Counted from the stretch's first letter, positions 38,691-49,677 are shown. The stretch: DNA of 64,000 nucleotides from Meghimatium bilineatum (GCA_034231615.1 CM067306.1:36376071-36440070); one strand, 5' to 3'. Made by a program: numbers and translations. Notes: generated by a model from the sequence alone, not told the origin.

Positions 38691-39102
38691 GATTTTCCTT
38701 CATGTTGGCTGTGGTGGGTCTCATATGTGTTCTATCGTTTTCATGAAGATGGCAGTCTTGGAGCACGTGTTCTACTGCCTACATGTCTTCTCTATACGGA
38801 CACATGTCGTACTAAACGAGTTTCAGCATAGTACATGTGATAGTTAATTCTTGTAGGCAACAACACTTTATTACTCTGTTAACTCATCCATCTATGTATC
38901 CATCAATGTTGTGGAAACAGTGGTGCACTTCGTGATGCATTGTACCTATCTGGTGGACTAGTAGACATTTATAATAGTAGAAACAATCCGAACAAGGGAA
39001 TGTCTATGCATTGACAATAATTGGGGGGGGGGGTGATATAAAAGGAGATTGACAGTTTTGACGCGGTGGGAGGGGGAGTTGACAAAAGTTGACGTCAACA
39101 GA

Positions 39103-39533
39103 ATTATCGACCATCGTCTGCCAAAGATACTTCTCTATGATGAGCTGGAGAAGGGCACACGATTTCAAGGTGGCCAAAAGAAGCGCTACAAAGACTCGTT
39201 GAAGAACTCACCGAAAGCCTTTGAAATAGACCACGATACATGGGAAAAACTTGCACAAAATAGATCTACATGGCGTTCTAAAATAAAAAAGTTCGCATCA
39301 TCTTGTGAAAAGAGGAAAATTTCAGCAGCTCAGCAGCGGAGAGCAGCTAGAAAGTCACGGATAGACCAAGATCCGTCTACAGTCGTTATTCCATGTCCAA
39401 ACTGTCCAAGGACATTTACAGCTTGAATATGGCTAATTAGCCATCTACGAACTCATAATAAAGGACATAACTAAAATTGAATTTTCAAAAGTGGATGTAA
39501 CAAATGGTCATCATCACTTGTGATGGACGAACA
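39103..39533 (+). mobile_element. LINE family a 3' end, copy 2
   Basis: Starts abruptly at DHRLPKILLYDELEKG, runs through STWRSKIKKFASSCEKRK and the linker, and enters the C2H2 finger (IPCPNCPRTFTA). A CGA-to-TGA change at 39424-39426 stops it inside the finger. The same 3' UTR as the 33-kb copy follows. Confidence 0.85.
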
Positions 39534-39539
39534 TCATAT

Positions 39540-40430
39540 ATATATTATATATTGATTACATTTTTTGAACATTAACATGTTTTAGAAAATGCGAAACAAA
39601 AATAATGTATTTTCTGTGTACCTTTTTTGCAAATAAAACAAGCTTTTCTATGATGGTGGGGGGGGGGAATCGGTGGGGGAAGTGGGGTGTAAAACCACTT
39701 GATATAATTAAGCAGGAATAGTCAGTGAATTTTTGAAGTTTTTGACAAGATGGAGGGGTTGGGGAGTCAGGAACTGGCAAACTATTGTTTGGACAGATCC
39801 AAGATAAACAGTTTCTATTTACAAGAACAATAATATGTACACTATTTCAGCATCATAACCATCTATCGTCATCATCATCATCATCATCATGTGCAAGAAC
39901 AATTGAATTGGATATAAAAACCTAGACAAAATAATACCAAACCAAAACGGTCTGCGCATGATCTGGGCTGAGTCTTTTCAATATGATGAAATTATTTTGA
40001 AAAAATTACTCCATTTTCGTCGCCTTTTCTAGCTATTTTTCCAATTATATTTAGCTTTAAATAATTATTTTAATATGCCAACCCTGTTAGCAGAGGCGTC
40101 TCCACAATTGTTTGCAGTGCTTGAGATAGCATAATACATGTCTTTTCTATTTACTGCTTGTGGTGAAGTTTATAATAATATTCTGCAACAGCTTAAATGG
40201 AAATGAGCTTTGTTGTGGAGCCATATGGGATTGATGACTGGTCGGGTATATTTCGGATAGTGATGATATGAATCATAATGGTAGACAAGGCTAGAATGTT
40301 TTGTTTTTAAAAAAAAATATATAACGGGTCATTTAAGTGCAGAGTGAAATACATTTCTTGAGTCAATGTAGAAAGATATATTTTTTGTTGCTGAAGTCTT
40401 ATCAGATAGTATACTTTTGTTTTAAAATAG
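39540..40430. other. No recognised gene
   Basis: G runs at 39659-39667, an ATC repeat, and AT-rich sequence. No supported frame. Confidence 0.5.
39863..39891. repeat. (ATC)n microsatellite
   Basis: Seven to nine catcat trinucleotides. Confidence 0.9.
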
Positions 40431-40434
40431 AAAA

Positions 40435-41250
40435 CCAAACCATCAGGGTCGTAGATATGACTTTAAGGAGAGATTGTATCTAAAACAACATTATACTATC
40501 AGGGCCGTAGATATGATGACCTTAAGGAGGGGTTATATCTAAAACAAAATTATACTATCAGGGCCGTAGATATGATGACCTTAAGGAGGGGTTATATCTA
40601 AAACAAAATTATACTATCAGGGCCGTAGATATGATGACTTTAAGTAAGGGTTATATCTAAAACAAAACTATACTATCAGGGCCGTAGATATGATGACTTT
40701 AAGGAGGGGATTGTATCTAAAACAAAATTATACTATCAGGGCCGTAGATATCAGGACTTTAAGGAGGGGTTATATCTAAAACAAAATTATACTCAGGGCC
40801 GTAGATATGATGACCTTAAGGAGGGGTTATATCTAAAACAAAATTATACTCAGGGCCGTAGATATGATGACCCTAAGAAGGGTTATATCTACAACAAAAT
40901 TATACTATCAGGGCCGTAGATATAATGACAGTAAGCAGGGATTCTATCTAAATCAGAATTATTCTATCAGGGCCGTAGATACGATGACAGTAAGGAGGGG
41001 ATTGTATCTAAAACAAAATTATACTATCAGGGCAGTAGATATAATGACTTTAAGGAGGGGTTATATCTAAAACAAAATTATACTATCAGGGCCGTAGATA
41101 TGATGACCTTAAGGAGGGTATCTTAAACAAAATTATACTCAGGGCCGTAGATATGATGACCTTAAGGGGGGGATTATATCTAAATCAAAATTATACTCAG
41201 GGCCGTAGATATGACGACAGTAAGGAGGGGATTGTATCTAAAACAAAAGT
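40435..41250. repeat. Minisatellite of about 59 bp, about 14 units
   Basis: The unit is 'cagggccgtagatatgatga' plus 'ccttaaggaggggttatatc' plus 'taaaacaaaattatactat'. Small indels ('tactcaggg' against 'tactatcaggg') mark unit subtypes. Confidence 0.93.
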
Positions 41251-41469
41251 TTTCGTGTGTAGCTTTCACTGTTTGACTTGAAATTTGAAGGTATTTCTGT
41301 GAAAATCGCCACGGAGGGGTTCTTATCCGACATATTAGTTAAGTTCATAGTACTAAAAATAGTCATGTTCAGATTTACTAAAGGCTGTGGATTTGAACAC
41401 CCAACCCCTCTTATCTACGAGCCTGAATACTCTCAATACCTCATGCTTCTGAGTGTCTAGTGAGTTACA

Positions 41470-41662
41470 AGAAGGCTGCGTGTAGTTTGTGTGATAAAGG
41501 TCTCATGAAGGGAGATTGCTTGTGCCCTGTGTAATGAAGGTTGCATGAAGGAGATTGCTTGTGCCATGTGTGATGAATGTCGCATGACGGGAGTTTGCCT
41601 GTACCATGCGTGATGAGGGTCGCATGAAGGAAGATTGCCTGTGTCATATGTGATAAAGATCA
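41470..41662. repeat. Minisatellite of about 39 bp
   Basis: About five units of 'tgaagg(g)agattgcttgtg' plus 'ccatgtgtgatgaaggtcgca'. Confidence 0.85.
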
Positions 41663-41736
41663 CATGTTCTTGCTGTCGGTGCATCGTGAATGAAATGAGC
41701 TTTTTAAATTTACCCATAGACAGAAGAAGATCAAGT

Positions 41737-41800
41737 CCATACTGGAAGTCGAACTCTGGATCTCACGTTTGTGAAACCAACGTTCAAGTCCCTTCGGTCA
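41737..41800 (-). mobile_element. tRNA-like SINE fragment
   Basis: The minus strand has GAGTTCGACTTCCAGTATGG preceded by a GGGACTTGAACGTTGGTT segment. B-box-like; weak. Confidence 0.35.
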
Positions 41801-42860
41801 TGCATCACTCATTGTTTTCTATAAGTACGAATACTTGTAGCTGTAAATCGCACGTGAGGATGACAACAGTTTCAGACTCGTGTTGTTGCATCTCTCTGGT
41901 TTCTAATAGATGCTTAAACGTCAAATTCTGGTATAGAACCCCATGTAACATTTAGGACACGTATGGTCAGAGATGGGCATTTGTGTGTTTGATGTTCTGT
42001 CCTTTCAGACAGTAATATTTTTTCCCTTTTAGATATGATGCTTCTCAGCTATCCGACCACCTTTACTGGTATTTCTGCGCAACATTTGGCAATTCTGAAA
42101 GACGGTTTCCCAGGATGTGATGTCGATGTCGAAGCTCCTTAGACACTTTGAGAGACTGTGTGGTCCTTCTTCTAACCATCATCCAGTCGTTTACCATTTA
42201 CGTGCATCTTGTAAATCAGTTGTTTCAGGGTGTATTTTTCAGACATGGTCTTCTGTCAGGGCCCTTTTCAAAATTGTATATCTTTTTGGGATATTGGCTA
42301 TTGTCAGGACATCGTAACAGGTATTTTATCACAAAGCATAATCGAACTAGGACCATATGAAGAAAAACCATGACGGATTTGGCAAAGATGGGGAACACAT
42401 GGGATGAGGTTGAGAATGTATCTAAGTATAGAGACAAATGGGAAAATATTCTTGTCCGTGGACCAGACAGACGAGGATGTGTAGACACGTTAGTGGGCTC
42501 AAGTGTACGTATTTTGTAGTGCTAAATGTCATCCTCTATTTTATTAAAAGAGAGTTAGTTGGGGGTTTAACCCCTCAACCCCATACCCCATTGCAGTTAC
42601 ATCTATGGACCTGCGGAAAATACATGCGCGTTTCCTAAAATCAATGTTTGTGGCATAATATGGTTACTAGATCTATTCCATCATAGTCGTCTTTTACAGC
42701 ATTCTGGAAGTGTACAGTAGGCATGTCATGTCGTCCCCAACAAGGGAACCCCCATACTACACACGGGGTTATTATTAAACAACGGCTCGACACATCCGTC
42801 TTCGGCGGTCTATTCGCCGTCTAAATAGCAACGTTTTATTCTATCAGCATGTATAATCTA
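41800..42860. other. No recognised gene
   Basis: Overlapping short frames without motifs. 42785-42812 is a SINE_A end fragment (CACATCCGTCTTCGGCGG on +). Confidence 0.45.
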
Positions 42861-42864
42861 TCAG

Positions 42865-43000
42865 CGTTGTTCTCATTGCCACTCTGTAAGCTTATTAGTT
42901 GTGTACAAGCTGTCAAACCTTTTTTCAGTGTCACGTTCAGAAGGTCTTCGATACACATTGTAGCCTTGGCCTGCTTCATGATTTATTACTGGAACGTTTT
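42865..43000 (-). mobile_element. LINE 3' end fragment
   Basis: The minus strand reads MCIEDLLNVTLKKGLTACTQ, parallel to WTHEIENLLKLTLVEAGRLAQ at 57.1 kb. Short and broken. Confidence 0.5.
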
Positions 43001-43286
43001 TTTATACATATTTGTGATCTTCATGAGTTTATTGACATTATATCCATCTTAGTCGACAGCAATTACTTTATGAGCCGTACAAACCAACAAGGCGCAATTA
43101 TTTTTCTGAAAACAGCATTACTCAACAGAGCGATATGTGAGACAGCCTGACTTGTCACAGAGCGTATATACATTCGCATAAACAAATAAAATAAATATCT
43201 ACGACCAAAAAATTCATAGAGGACAGGCACAGCAGTTGTGAAGTTTAAATTAGATCAATAGTGTCCGAATCCTCCGTTAAATTTCA

Positions 43287-43446
43287 CAGTCCTGTTGACA
43301 CATCGGATCATCCTTCAAAAGTGAAGCTATTTGCTCTTTGCCATGATTTAATTCAATCATGATACAAAGTATACACGAAATTGAGCAATGAAAATCACGA
43401 GAAAAGTCAAATAGTGTCACTTTAGAAAGATACTTACCGATGATTA
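43287..43446. mobile_element. Palindromic MITE, copy 4
   Basis: Left CAGTCCTGTTGACACATCGG plus ATCATCCTTCAAAAGTGA, right GTCACTTTAGAAAGATACTT plus ACCGATGATTAGG. Core 'gagcaatgaaaatcacgaga'. Confidence 0.75.
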
Positions 43447-43500
43447 GGATACTTACCGATGATTTGGATACTTACCGATGATTATGATACTTACTGATAT
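43428..43500. repeat. 19-bp minisatellite grown from a MITE end
   Basis: Four units of 'gatacttaccgatgattag'. The first unit is the right terminal sequence of the MITE. Confidence 0.85.
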
Positions 43501-43680
43501 GATTGTAATACAACAATTGACGAGGGATTCTATTTGATAGAATCATAATCTAATTCTCTTCCCCCCCCCTAATGTCCCGAATGTACAGATTCTACCCCGA
43601 GACGGTTTGTCCTTCACGTCTATCTTGCAGAAGGTGTTCTGCCGCCAGTGAACTTGTCTCGTGTAATTAGACGTATTGTA

Positions 43681-44005
43681 CCCGTATCCATCGAGTACTG
43701 AACCTTTTCTCATCCTCGAGCCTAGTTCTGGTTTAGAAAGAACTCGGGAGAAGAGTTGGGATTGAACTCGTTCATCCTTTTAGCCGAAGTGTTGTTCACC
43801 AACGCCGTGAACCCCTCGTCCAAGTCCGAGTCTATACACATATTTAGAAACGTCAGGGACTAGCATTTTGTTCTAGAGCTGAACAATGCTTGTCACATTG
43901 GAGAACTATGCTTGTGCCCATCGGATACTGAACCTTTTCTCACCACGTGCATGATTTCGGTATAGGAAAAACCCGACAGTAGAGTCGGGCCTGGGCTGGG
44001 ATCAC
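43681..44005 (-). repeat. Diverged direct duplication, possibly tRNA-SINE derived
   Basis: Segments at 43681-43770 and 43914-44002 share 'tactgaaccttttctca' and 'agagt(t/c)ggg'. The minus strand of 43740-43830 has GGCGTTGGTGAAC and GAGTTCAATCCC, weak A- and B-box matches. Confidence 0.45.
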
Positions 44006-45050
44006 CGGCAACTAGAAGCTTGTCTTGAGCAAACAATACTTTAGTTCCTCCTTTATACGTTTTTCGTTTTCATTTCACATGATGCTTCCCTCTCATTGTA
44101 CTCATTGTGCTATTATTACGGTGACAGACGTACCAATTCATAATATTTCTCATAACATCTGCCCACTTCGTAACATCCATATTGGCCTCCCCTCCATTGA
44201 TTATGCCGAACTAACTAGTTTCAGTGTTTGTCGACAGTGCTGCTGCATGTGTTGGTGTAGAGGTGTCGGAGATATTGTCTATCTTTTCGCAGTCAAGTCT
44301 CTTTCCATCTGCTGCCTCCACTTTCACGGACACGATCCCGAAAGTTTTATCCACAATCAGCACGAACAAGCTGTATTTCTGTTTTCGGGGTGCACAACGT
44401 TGAAGTTCTTTTGGGAATTTGGTTATCTGTTAACCCTGAGTCCGCCGAGCAATGCGGTACCATTTGCACCCATCTCTTTTTCATTCTCTGTCTCCCCCCC
44501 CCCCTCTCTCTCTCTCCTCAATGTGTATTTTCATCTAGTAACTATTCATCACTCTCAATATGAAAAAAGAAGTACGTAAAACATAAGACAAAAACACTCT
44601 AAAGAAGACATACTGGAAATGTCTGCACACACCAAAAAAACACAACAACAAATAATGTATCTACATACTCTATCTCAGATCGTATTTATCAAACAATATT
44701 TTAGCACTTGTTGACGTTAAACGAAAGATACTAGATTTCAACATTGTGTCTGCCATGTCAGATCTGCCAGGTAATGTCTGGCATGAGATTGTATTTATTA
44801 TAAGTAAGGTTGCACGTCTGTCTTCTAGTTTGCTCTATTTTGCCAAAAATCATATTTTAAAATGTGTGTATATGTAGAGGTAATCGCTTCTTTTAACATC
44901 AGCATAACATTGACATCGTTTTTCAGAAAGGCTATCAGGCAGTTTCTATCTAACAAAATTCCACTACCCCGATTGTTGATTACAGCAGACTCTCCTACTT
45001 CTTCTGCTAGGGCCAATCTGTGACAGATTCAAAAGACCCATAACCCATGG
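44006..45050. other. Unrecognised; one 184-codon frame
   Basis: The frame 44025-44579 (+) is the longest not explained by a repeat, LINE or the exon. It is Ser-, Cys- and His-rich with a low-complexity Pro/Ser segment over a C/T run. I recognise no domain and see no flanking gene signals, so it is probably chance. Confidence 0.3.
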
Positions 45051-45052
45051 GT

Positions 45053-45327
45053 CTTCTTGTTCTGCATTAGTTCTCAAACTCCTGCAGATTAGCAGGATGT
45101 AGCCCAGAGAATGAAATTTACAACATCATAGTTTACAATTTAGCTTCGATTCATGCCCCTTTTGGACTGACACATCTTATTTCGGCATAACTTCTGGATC
45201 AAATTTACCCTATATGGAATGGTGCAGCAAATTCCACCCCGAAACCTACTTAGTCGCCATTTACGACATGCATTCAAAGTAAACAGTGTTGCTATTCTTT
45301 TCTTGCATTTCGGTCCCCGGCAGCACA
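45053..45327 (-). mobile_element. SINE_B copy
   Basis: All blocks are present, from the TTCTTGTTCTGC tail end to CCCCGGCAGCACACGAAC. More diverged than its neighbours; no convincing TSD. Confidence 0.8.
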
Positions 45328-45512
45328 CGAACGACGAGCCTTCAAACAAAACGTAATACAAGTTACCGTCAAGATTTCATAGACGTAAAATAATAATCAA
45401 GACGTATTGCCGACAAGGTCACATAGACTTAAAAAAGAGTAAAGAATAAATGTTTGCTAAATCAGAGATTAAAACTTCTATGATACGAAACAAATCTATT
45501 CAACCTCACACT

Positions 45513-45675
45513 TCCCACCGAAGACGGATATGTCGGGCCATTGTCGCAAATAAAACGGCGACACAACGCATTTCAATTCTCTGGACTATATCCTGCTAGA
45601 AATCTAGTAGGACAATGGTCTTGCTACAAGGGAGATCCAGCGGGAGTTTGAGAATGAACAATGAAGAAGAAGAAG
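45513..45675 (+). mobile_element. SINE_A, full length (163 bp)
   Basis: Bounded by the 11-bp repeat AACCTCACACT at 45502-45512 and 45676-45686. Starts TCCCACCGAAGACGGATA and ends (GAA)n. This copy gives the clearest boundaries for the family. Confidence 0.93.
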
Positions 45676-45954
45676 AACCTCACACTGGAGCCTGTTGTGG
45701 TTTTATGAAGGCCTGTTTGCTTTTGTTTAGATATTGTGACAGTGTAGTCTAGGTCTGATCCTGATATCTATATTGTACGGGCAACTATTGTGTAAAAAGA
45801 GTTGTATTGTTAAGGTGTCACTGTGAGCATATTTTAAACTGTGTCTGCTGTTCTGTATTGTTTGATTGTTAATGTTGTCTATTAGTAGCTTGGGCTGATT
45901 TTATGGATTGGAGAGCACACGGAACGATTTCGGAATTGAATACATTGAACGAAT

Positions 45955-46234
45955 CTTCTTCTTCGTTCGTTCGTTCTCAAACTCCTGCAGATTAGCAGGA
46001 TGTAGTCCGGAGAACGGAATACGTTGTGTCATGGTTTACAGAATTGTTGCGATATCTGCGCCTTTCGACCTGACACATCCGACTTCAGCATGGCTTTGGG
46101 TCACTGACCCTATATGGGATGGGACAGCCAACTCCATCCCATAACCTCCTTAGTCGCCTTTTACGACATGCGTGGAAGGTAAACAGCATTGCTATTCTTT
46201 GCTCCTCTTTTTGGGCTCCGGCAACACACGGTCG
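45955..46234 (-). mobile_element. SINE_B, full length (280 bp)
   Basis: Bounded by the perfect 13-bp repeat ACATTGAACGAAT at 45942-45954 and 46235-46247. On the minus strand it opens with CGACCGTGTGTTGCCGGAG, contains GTCGTAAAAGGCGACTAAGG and closes with (GAA)n. The best type copy in the window. Confidence 0.95.
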
Positions 46235-46299
46235 ACATTGAACGAATGATTCATGATCTATTGTCTATTATCTTTCCCCAGGTGAATGATGGTTGATCG

Positions 46300-47570
46300 C
46301 ACTCACACTTGCCGTTAAGCGTAGAGGTGGGAGCTTAAGCTGTCGTTCCAATGCCAGATGTGTTGCCGTGGTTACATTTAGTCCATGTTTGTTAAAGGCT
46401 ATCTTGATGTTTTCTATTCACCGTTTCCTTGTTCTACCTTTGGCCTTACGCCCAGATATTCTTTTGTTATATGCTTTTATTGGTATTTGGGTTGGCTTCA
46501 TTCTCATAAGGTGACAGAACCATTTTACTTGCTGTCTCTCAATATGTTTGGTACATGATATTATACCAACTCTTTTCTTCATTTCTTATTTTATCTAGTT
46601 TGGTAACCATTGCAGCTTTTCTCATACATTTCATTTCACATGTAACGATTTTTATCTGCTGCGAAGCTGTTAAAGACTATGTTTGACATTGGTAGCACAG
46701 TGTTGGTATACAAATTGTAGGTATTATGTCTTTTGATTTCCATCTTGATGTTTGGATGAAAAAGTAATGTTGAAATTTGGTATGTCACTGTGTTTGCTTT
46801 CTGGCACCTTGTTTCTATTTCTCTGTCTAGTCTTTCATCTTCAGAAAAAATGCTGCCTAGATATTTAAATTCTTTGGCTTGTTTCACTTTGGTGTTATCT
46901 ATTGTTATAACCATTGGTGTTGCAGATTTTCACAATTTCTGTGTTTTGGTACATTAATTTTCATGTTGTACTTCTGACATGCTAATAGCAATGCATTGAT
47001 GTGCTTTTGCAAAGTTTCCTCATCTTTGTATATTAGACTGATCACCATAAATAATAGTTCATTGATATCATTAAGTTCCTCGTCAGGTTTATTTGCAATG
47101 TTTTTCTTTTTGTTGATGTGATCTTATTTTATTATTCTGTCCATGTATATGTTGAAAAGTACGCATCCTTGTCTTACTCCAGATCTTGTTTCAAACGGTT
47201 CTGTCATTCCATCTGTTGTTCTTACTGAGCTTTGGCATTTTTGATATATCGCTTTTATGTTATCTAACAGTTGTCCTCTGATGTTATACATTTCTAAGGT
47301 TGCCCATAGAATGTTATACACTTCTAAGGTTACCCATAGAATGTTATACATTTCTAAGGTTACCCATAGAATGTTATACATTTCTAAGGTTACCCATAGA
47401 ATGTTATACATTTCTAAGGTTACCCATAGAATGTTATACATTTCTAAGGTTGCCCATAGAATGGATTCATAATCTTCTACAGTATAATACTTATTGCTAA
47501 TTTGGCCTTTTAAAATGGCCAATGTGGCAGTTTCCTCATTTTTCAAGTATAGGCTAATCATAGTAACCAA
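46300..47570 (-). mobile_element. LINE RT relic with an internal minisatellite
   Basis: The minus strand contains, in order, a repeat-expanded region (47281-47460), GQLLDNIKAIYQKCQSSVRT, RSGVRQGCVLFNIYMDRIIK, SLIYKDEETLQKHINALLLA, FKYLGSIFSEDERLDREIET, WFCHLMRMKPTQIPIKAY and GRTRKRWIENIKIAFNKHGL. The position that should hold the catalytic FADD reads FMVI, so this copy is inactive. Confidence 0.8.
47281..47460. repeat. 30-bp in-frame minisatellite inside an RT relic
   Basis: Six units of 'atgttatacatttctaaggt' plus 'tacccataga'. They encode a repeating ILWVTLEMYN decapeptide on the minus strand and do not disturb the RT frame. Confidence 0.93.
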
Positions 47571-47605
47571 TGAAAATCACGAGATCATTTAAGTGATAAA
47601 TGAGT
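47555..47605. mobile_element. Palindromic MITE fragment
   Basis: Contains 'gtaaccaatgaaaatcacga' and a decayed 'ttaagtgataaatgagtcatt'. Confidence 0.4.
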
Positions 47606-47994
47606 CATTAAGAAAACATGATTTCCTATTAGCCAGTAAGTCTTATATTGTTGACGGCCATAATTGCTTTTCTGTAGTAAGAAATATAAGCAAGTTTTAA
47701 AAGTGTATCTATATTTAAGAAAATGCATAAGAAATAATGGCTTTTTATGATGATGTGGGGATTTGGTTGTGGCATATCTGCATATAATACTCTTCCTTTT
47801 GAGCTAATGGTCCAGCGGTTCTTCCATCGTTGTTTTACAGTGGTTGTGAGTTGAGTTATTGAATGGGTCAAATACGAAACTGGGGCAATGCTTATCAATA
47901 TCAGAAAATGGCAGATCTTTTCTTTTTTGTTGTGGTCATGTCATGAGATAGGGGATGTTTGTTGAACACAGTCACAATGGACTAGATTAAAGGA

Positions 47995-48140
47995 ACCGCC
48001 GAAGTTGGATGTGTCTGACATTTGCGCAAAAAAATGTCGACACGACGCTTCTTTGTTCTATGGACTACATCCTGCTGGGACATCTAGTATGAGTATTGTT
48101 ATGCTTTAAGACAGATCAATTAGCAACAAACGCTAAAATA
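47995..48140 (+). mobile_element. Degenerate SINE_A copy
   Basis: CCGCCGAAGTTGGATGTGTC, 'gactacatcctgctgg' and 'catctagtatg' are clear. The tail is decayed to 'acgctaaaataag'. Confidence 0.65.
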
Positions 48141-48319
48141 AGAACAAAGAAAAATAAGAAAAATGAGTTAAAGAAGTACGGTGTTTGAAAATATTAAAAT
48201 ATTTGACAATTTCACATCGTGGCGCAGCCGAGAGTCAACAACGATACTTCTTTCAAATACTCGTAATATGGTTATACTTCTATGCGGGAAATTTCATTCA
48301 ATGTTAGCTCACCTCAACT

Positions 48320-48472
48320 CTAAATTCTAAAGTTAAGTACTGTGAGGTTTCTATTCTAAATTTAAGTACTGTGAGGTTTCTATTCTAAAGTTAAGTACTG
48401 TGAGGTTTCTATTCTAAATTTAAGTACTGTGAGGTTTCTATTCTAAAGTTAAGTACTGTGAGGTTTCTAACA
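48320..48472. repeat. 29-bp repeat with dimeric alternation
   Basis: Five units of 'attctaaagttaagtactgt' plus 'gaggtttct'. Every second unit reads 'aaattt' instead of 'aaagtt', so the true period is 58 bp. It lies about 100 bp upstream of the multiplexin splice acceptor. Confidence 0.9.
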
Positions 48473-48572
48473 ATCAACACGCCTACATTATGTATTATAA
48501 AACTAGATTATGTTATTGTGTCTGTTATTTTGTCTCTTTTTCTATAATAACAATTGGTTTATTTCTCAACAG

Positions 48573-49138
48573 ACGCAGAATCCACGCAAGAGATTGACCT
48601 TCTAAAGGCATTAGGAGTTCCTAGCGAACGTGGCCGAGGGGTTACATACGCAACAGGCGTAGATGGCTATCCATCATTTGCAATTAGCAAAGACGCTTCT
48701 ATACTAAAGCCTGCTGGGGAGTATTTCCTGACTCCACTATTTTCTGAGTTCTCAATAATTATGACTGTGAGACCCTATCAACCGACACCTGGGTACATAT
48801 TCGCAGTAGTCAATCCAGCTTCTACAATAGTCCAGTTAGGAGTACTTATCGAGGCCGTTGGCGAGGACCGCCAAAATGTTGTATTATACTATACACCAAA
48901 CTCAATAAATGCTGATCATTCAGAGACGATAGCTAACTTCACAATACCATCAATACGAAGTCGCTGGACCAAACTAGGAATAAGAGTGGAGGCAGAGGAT
49001 ATTACTATGTACATAAACTGTAAACAAAGTGATAGGGTAATCTGGTCAAGGAAGGTACAGAATTTGGAAATAGAGCCCGGATCAACGTTGTTCATCGGTC
49101 AGGCTGGTCGTAACATACAGAATGCGCCACCTTTTGAG
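48573..49138 (+). CDS. Internal exon of a collagen XV/XVIII-like (multiplexin) gene, TSPN domain
   Basis: An open exon of 566 nt encodes about 188 residues. It is preceded by a pyrimidine-rich stretch ending in AG (48571-48572) and followed by a GTAAGT donor (49139-49144). The acceptor interrupts a codon after its first base (phase 1) and the exon ends on a complete GAG codon (phase 0). The protein starts with an acidic, Leu-rich helix (EIDLLKALG). It continues with the beta-sandwich pattern of a laminin-G/thrombospondin N-terminal-like domain: LFSEFSIIMTVRP, then GYIFAVVNP, LGVLIEAVGEDRQNVVLYY, RWTKLGIRVEAEDITMYINC and LEIEPGSTLFIGQAG. This order and spacing match the TSPN module at the N-terminus of multiplexin collagens, which are secreted basement-membrane proteins. 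The exon stops where the next one should carry the FxG strand and the second cysteine. Signal peptide, collagenous and endostatin exons are not visible here. Collagen V/XI/IX TSPN is the main alternative. No in-frame stop or frameshift is seen, so this is probably a live gene. Confidence 0.85.
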
Positions 49139-49677
49139 GTAAGTTGTAAAATTGTTATATGATACCTTGCATACCCCACCTGTTTGAGTGAATTCCTTAG
49201 TTGGTGTCTGCTAAATACGGAGAAGTACATGTTCATCACTCTTGTCTACGTCAGGTAGTTCTTCCTCGTTTTCGAGCAGAAGTCAGTTCTAATATGGATT
49301 TCATTATTGAACTATTCTCTGGTAAACAGCCCCAAGACAGGCCAGAAATATAGTCCATCATCAGACGCTCCATAAACATGGAATGAAGTTCATCCATGCA
49401 GCAAAAAATACAACGATTACCAAATGCTTGGAAGAAAGGAACAAACAATCATTTTTAGATTGAGAACACGCCACAACAGACTGACAGAAGTCAGACAGTG
49501 TAATTATCATGTCTACTCAAGGTTGGTAATACTCAGTTATTCTTCTCCCACTTCAAGTGGCTTTTAGTAAAAATGGGGACACATAACAACCACCTCAAAT
49601 GGCGTATTGTACTTTAAGAGTTAATTATGGAAATGTATCTCCACTGAGAACACTTTTAAACATATAGAAGGAATTCA

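Noticed and set aside
44025-44579. 184-residue ORF as a host gene
   Set aside because: No recognised domain, low-complexity C-terminus over a C/T run, no splice or promoter signals. Left only as an unrecognised region.
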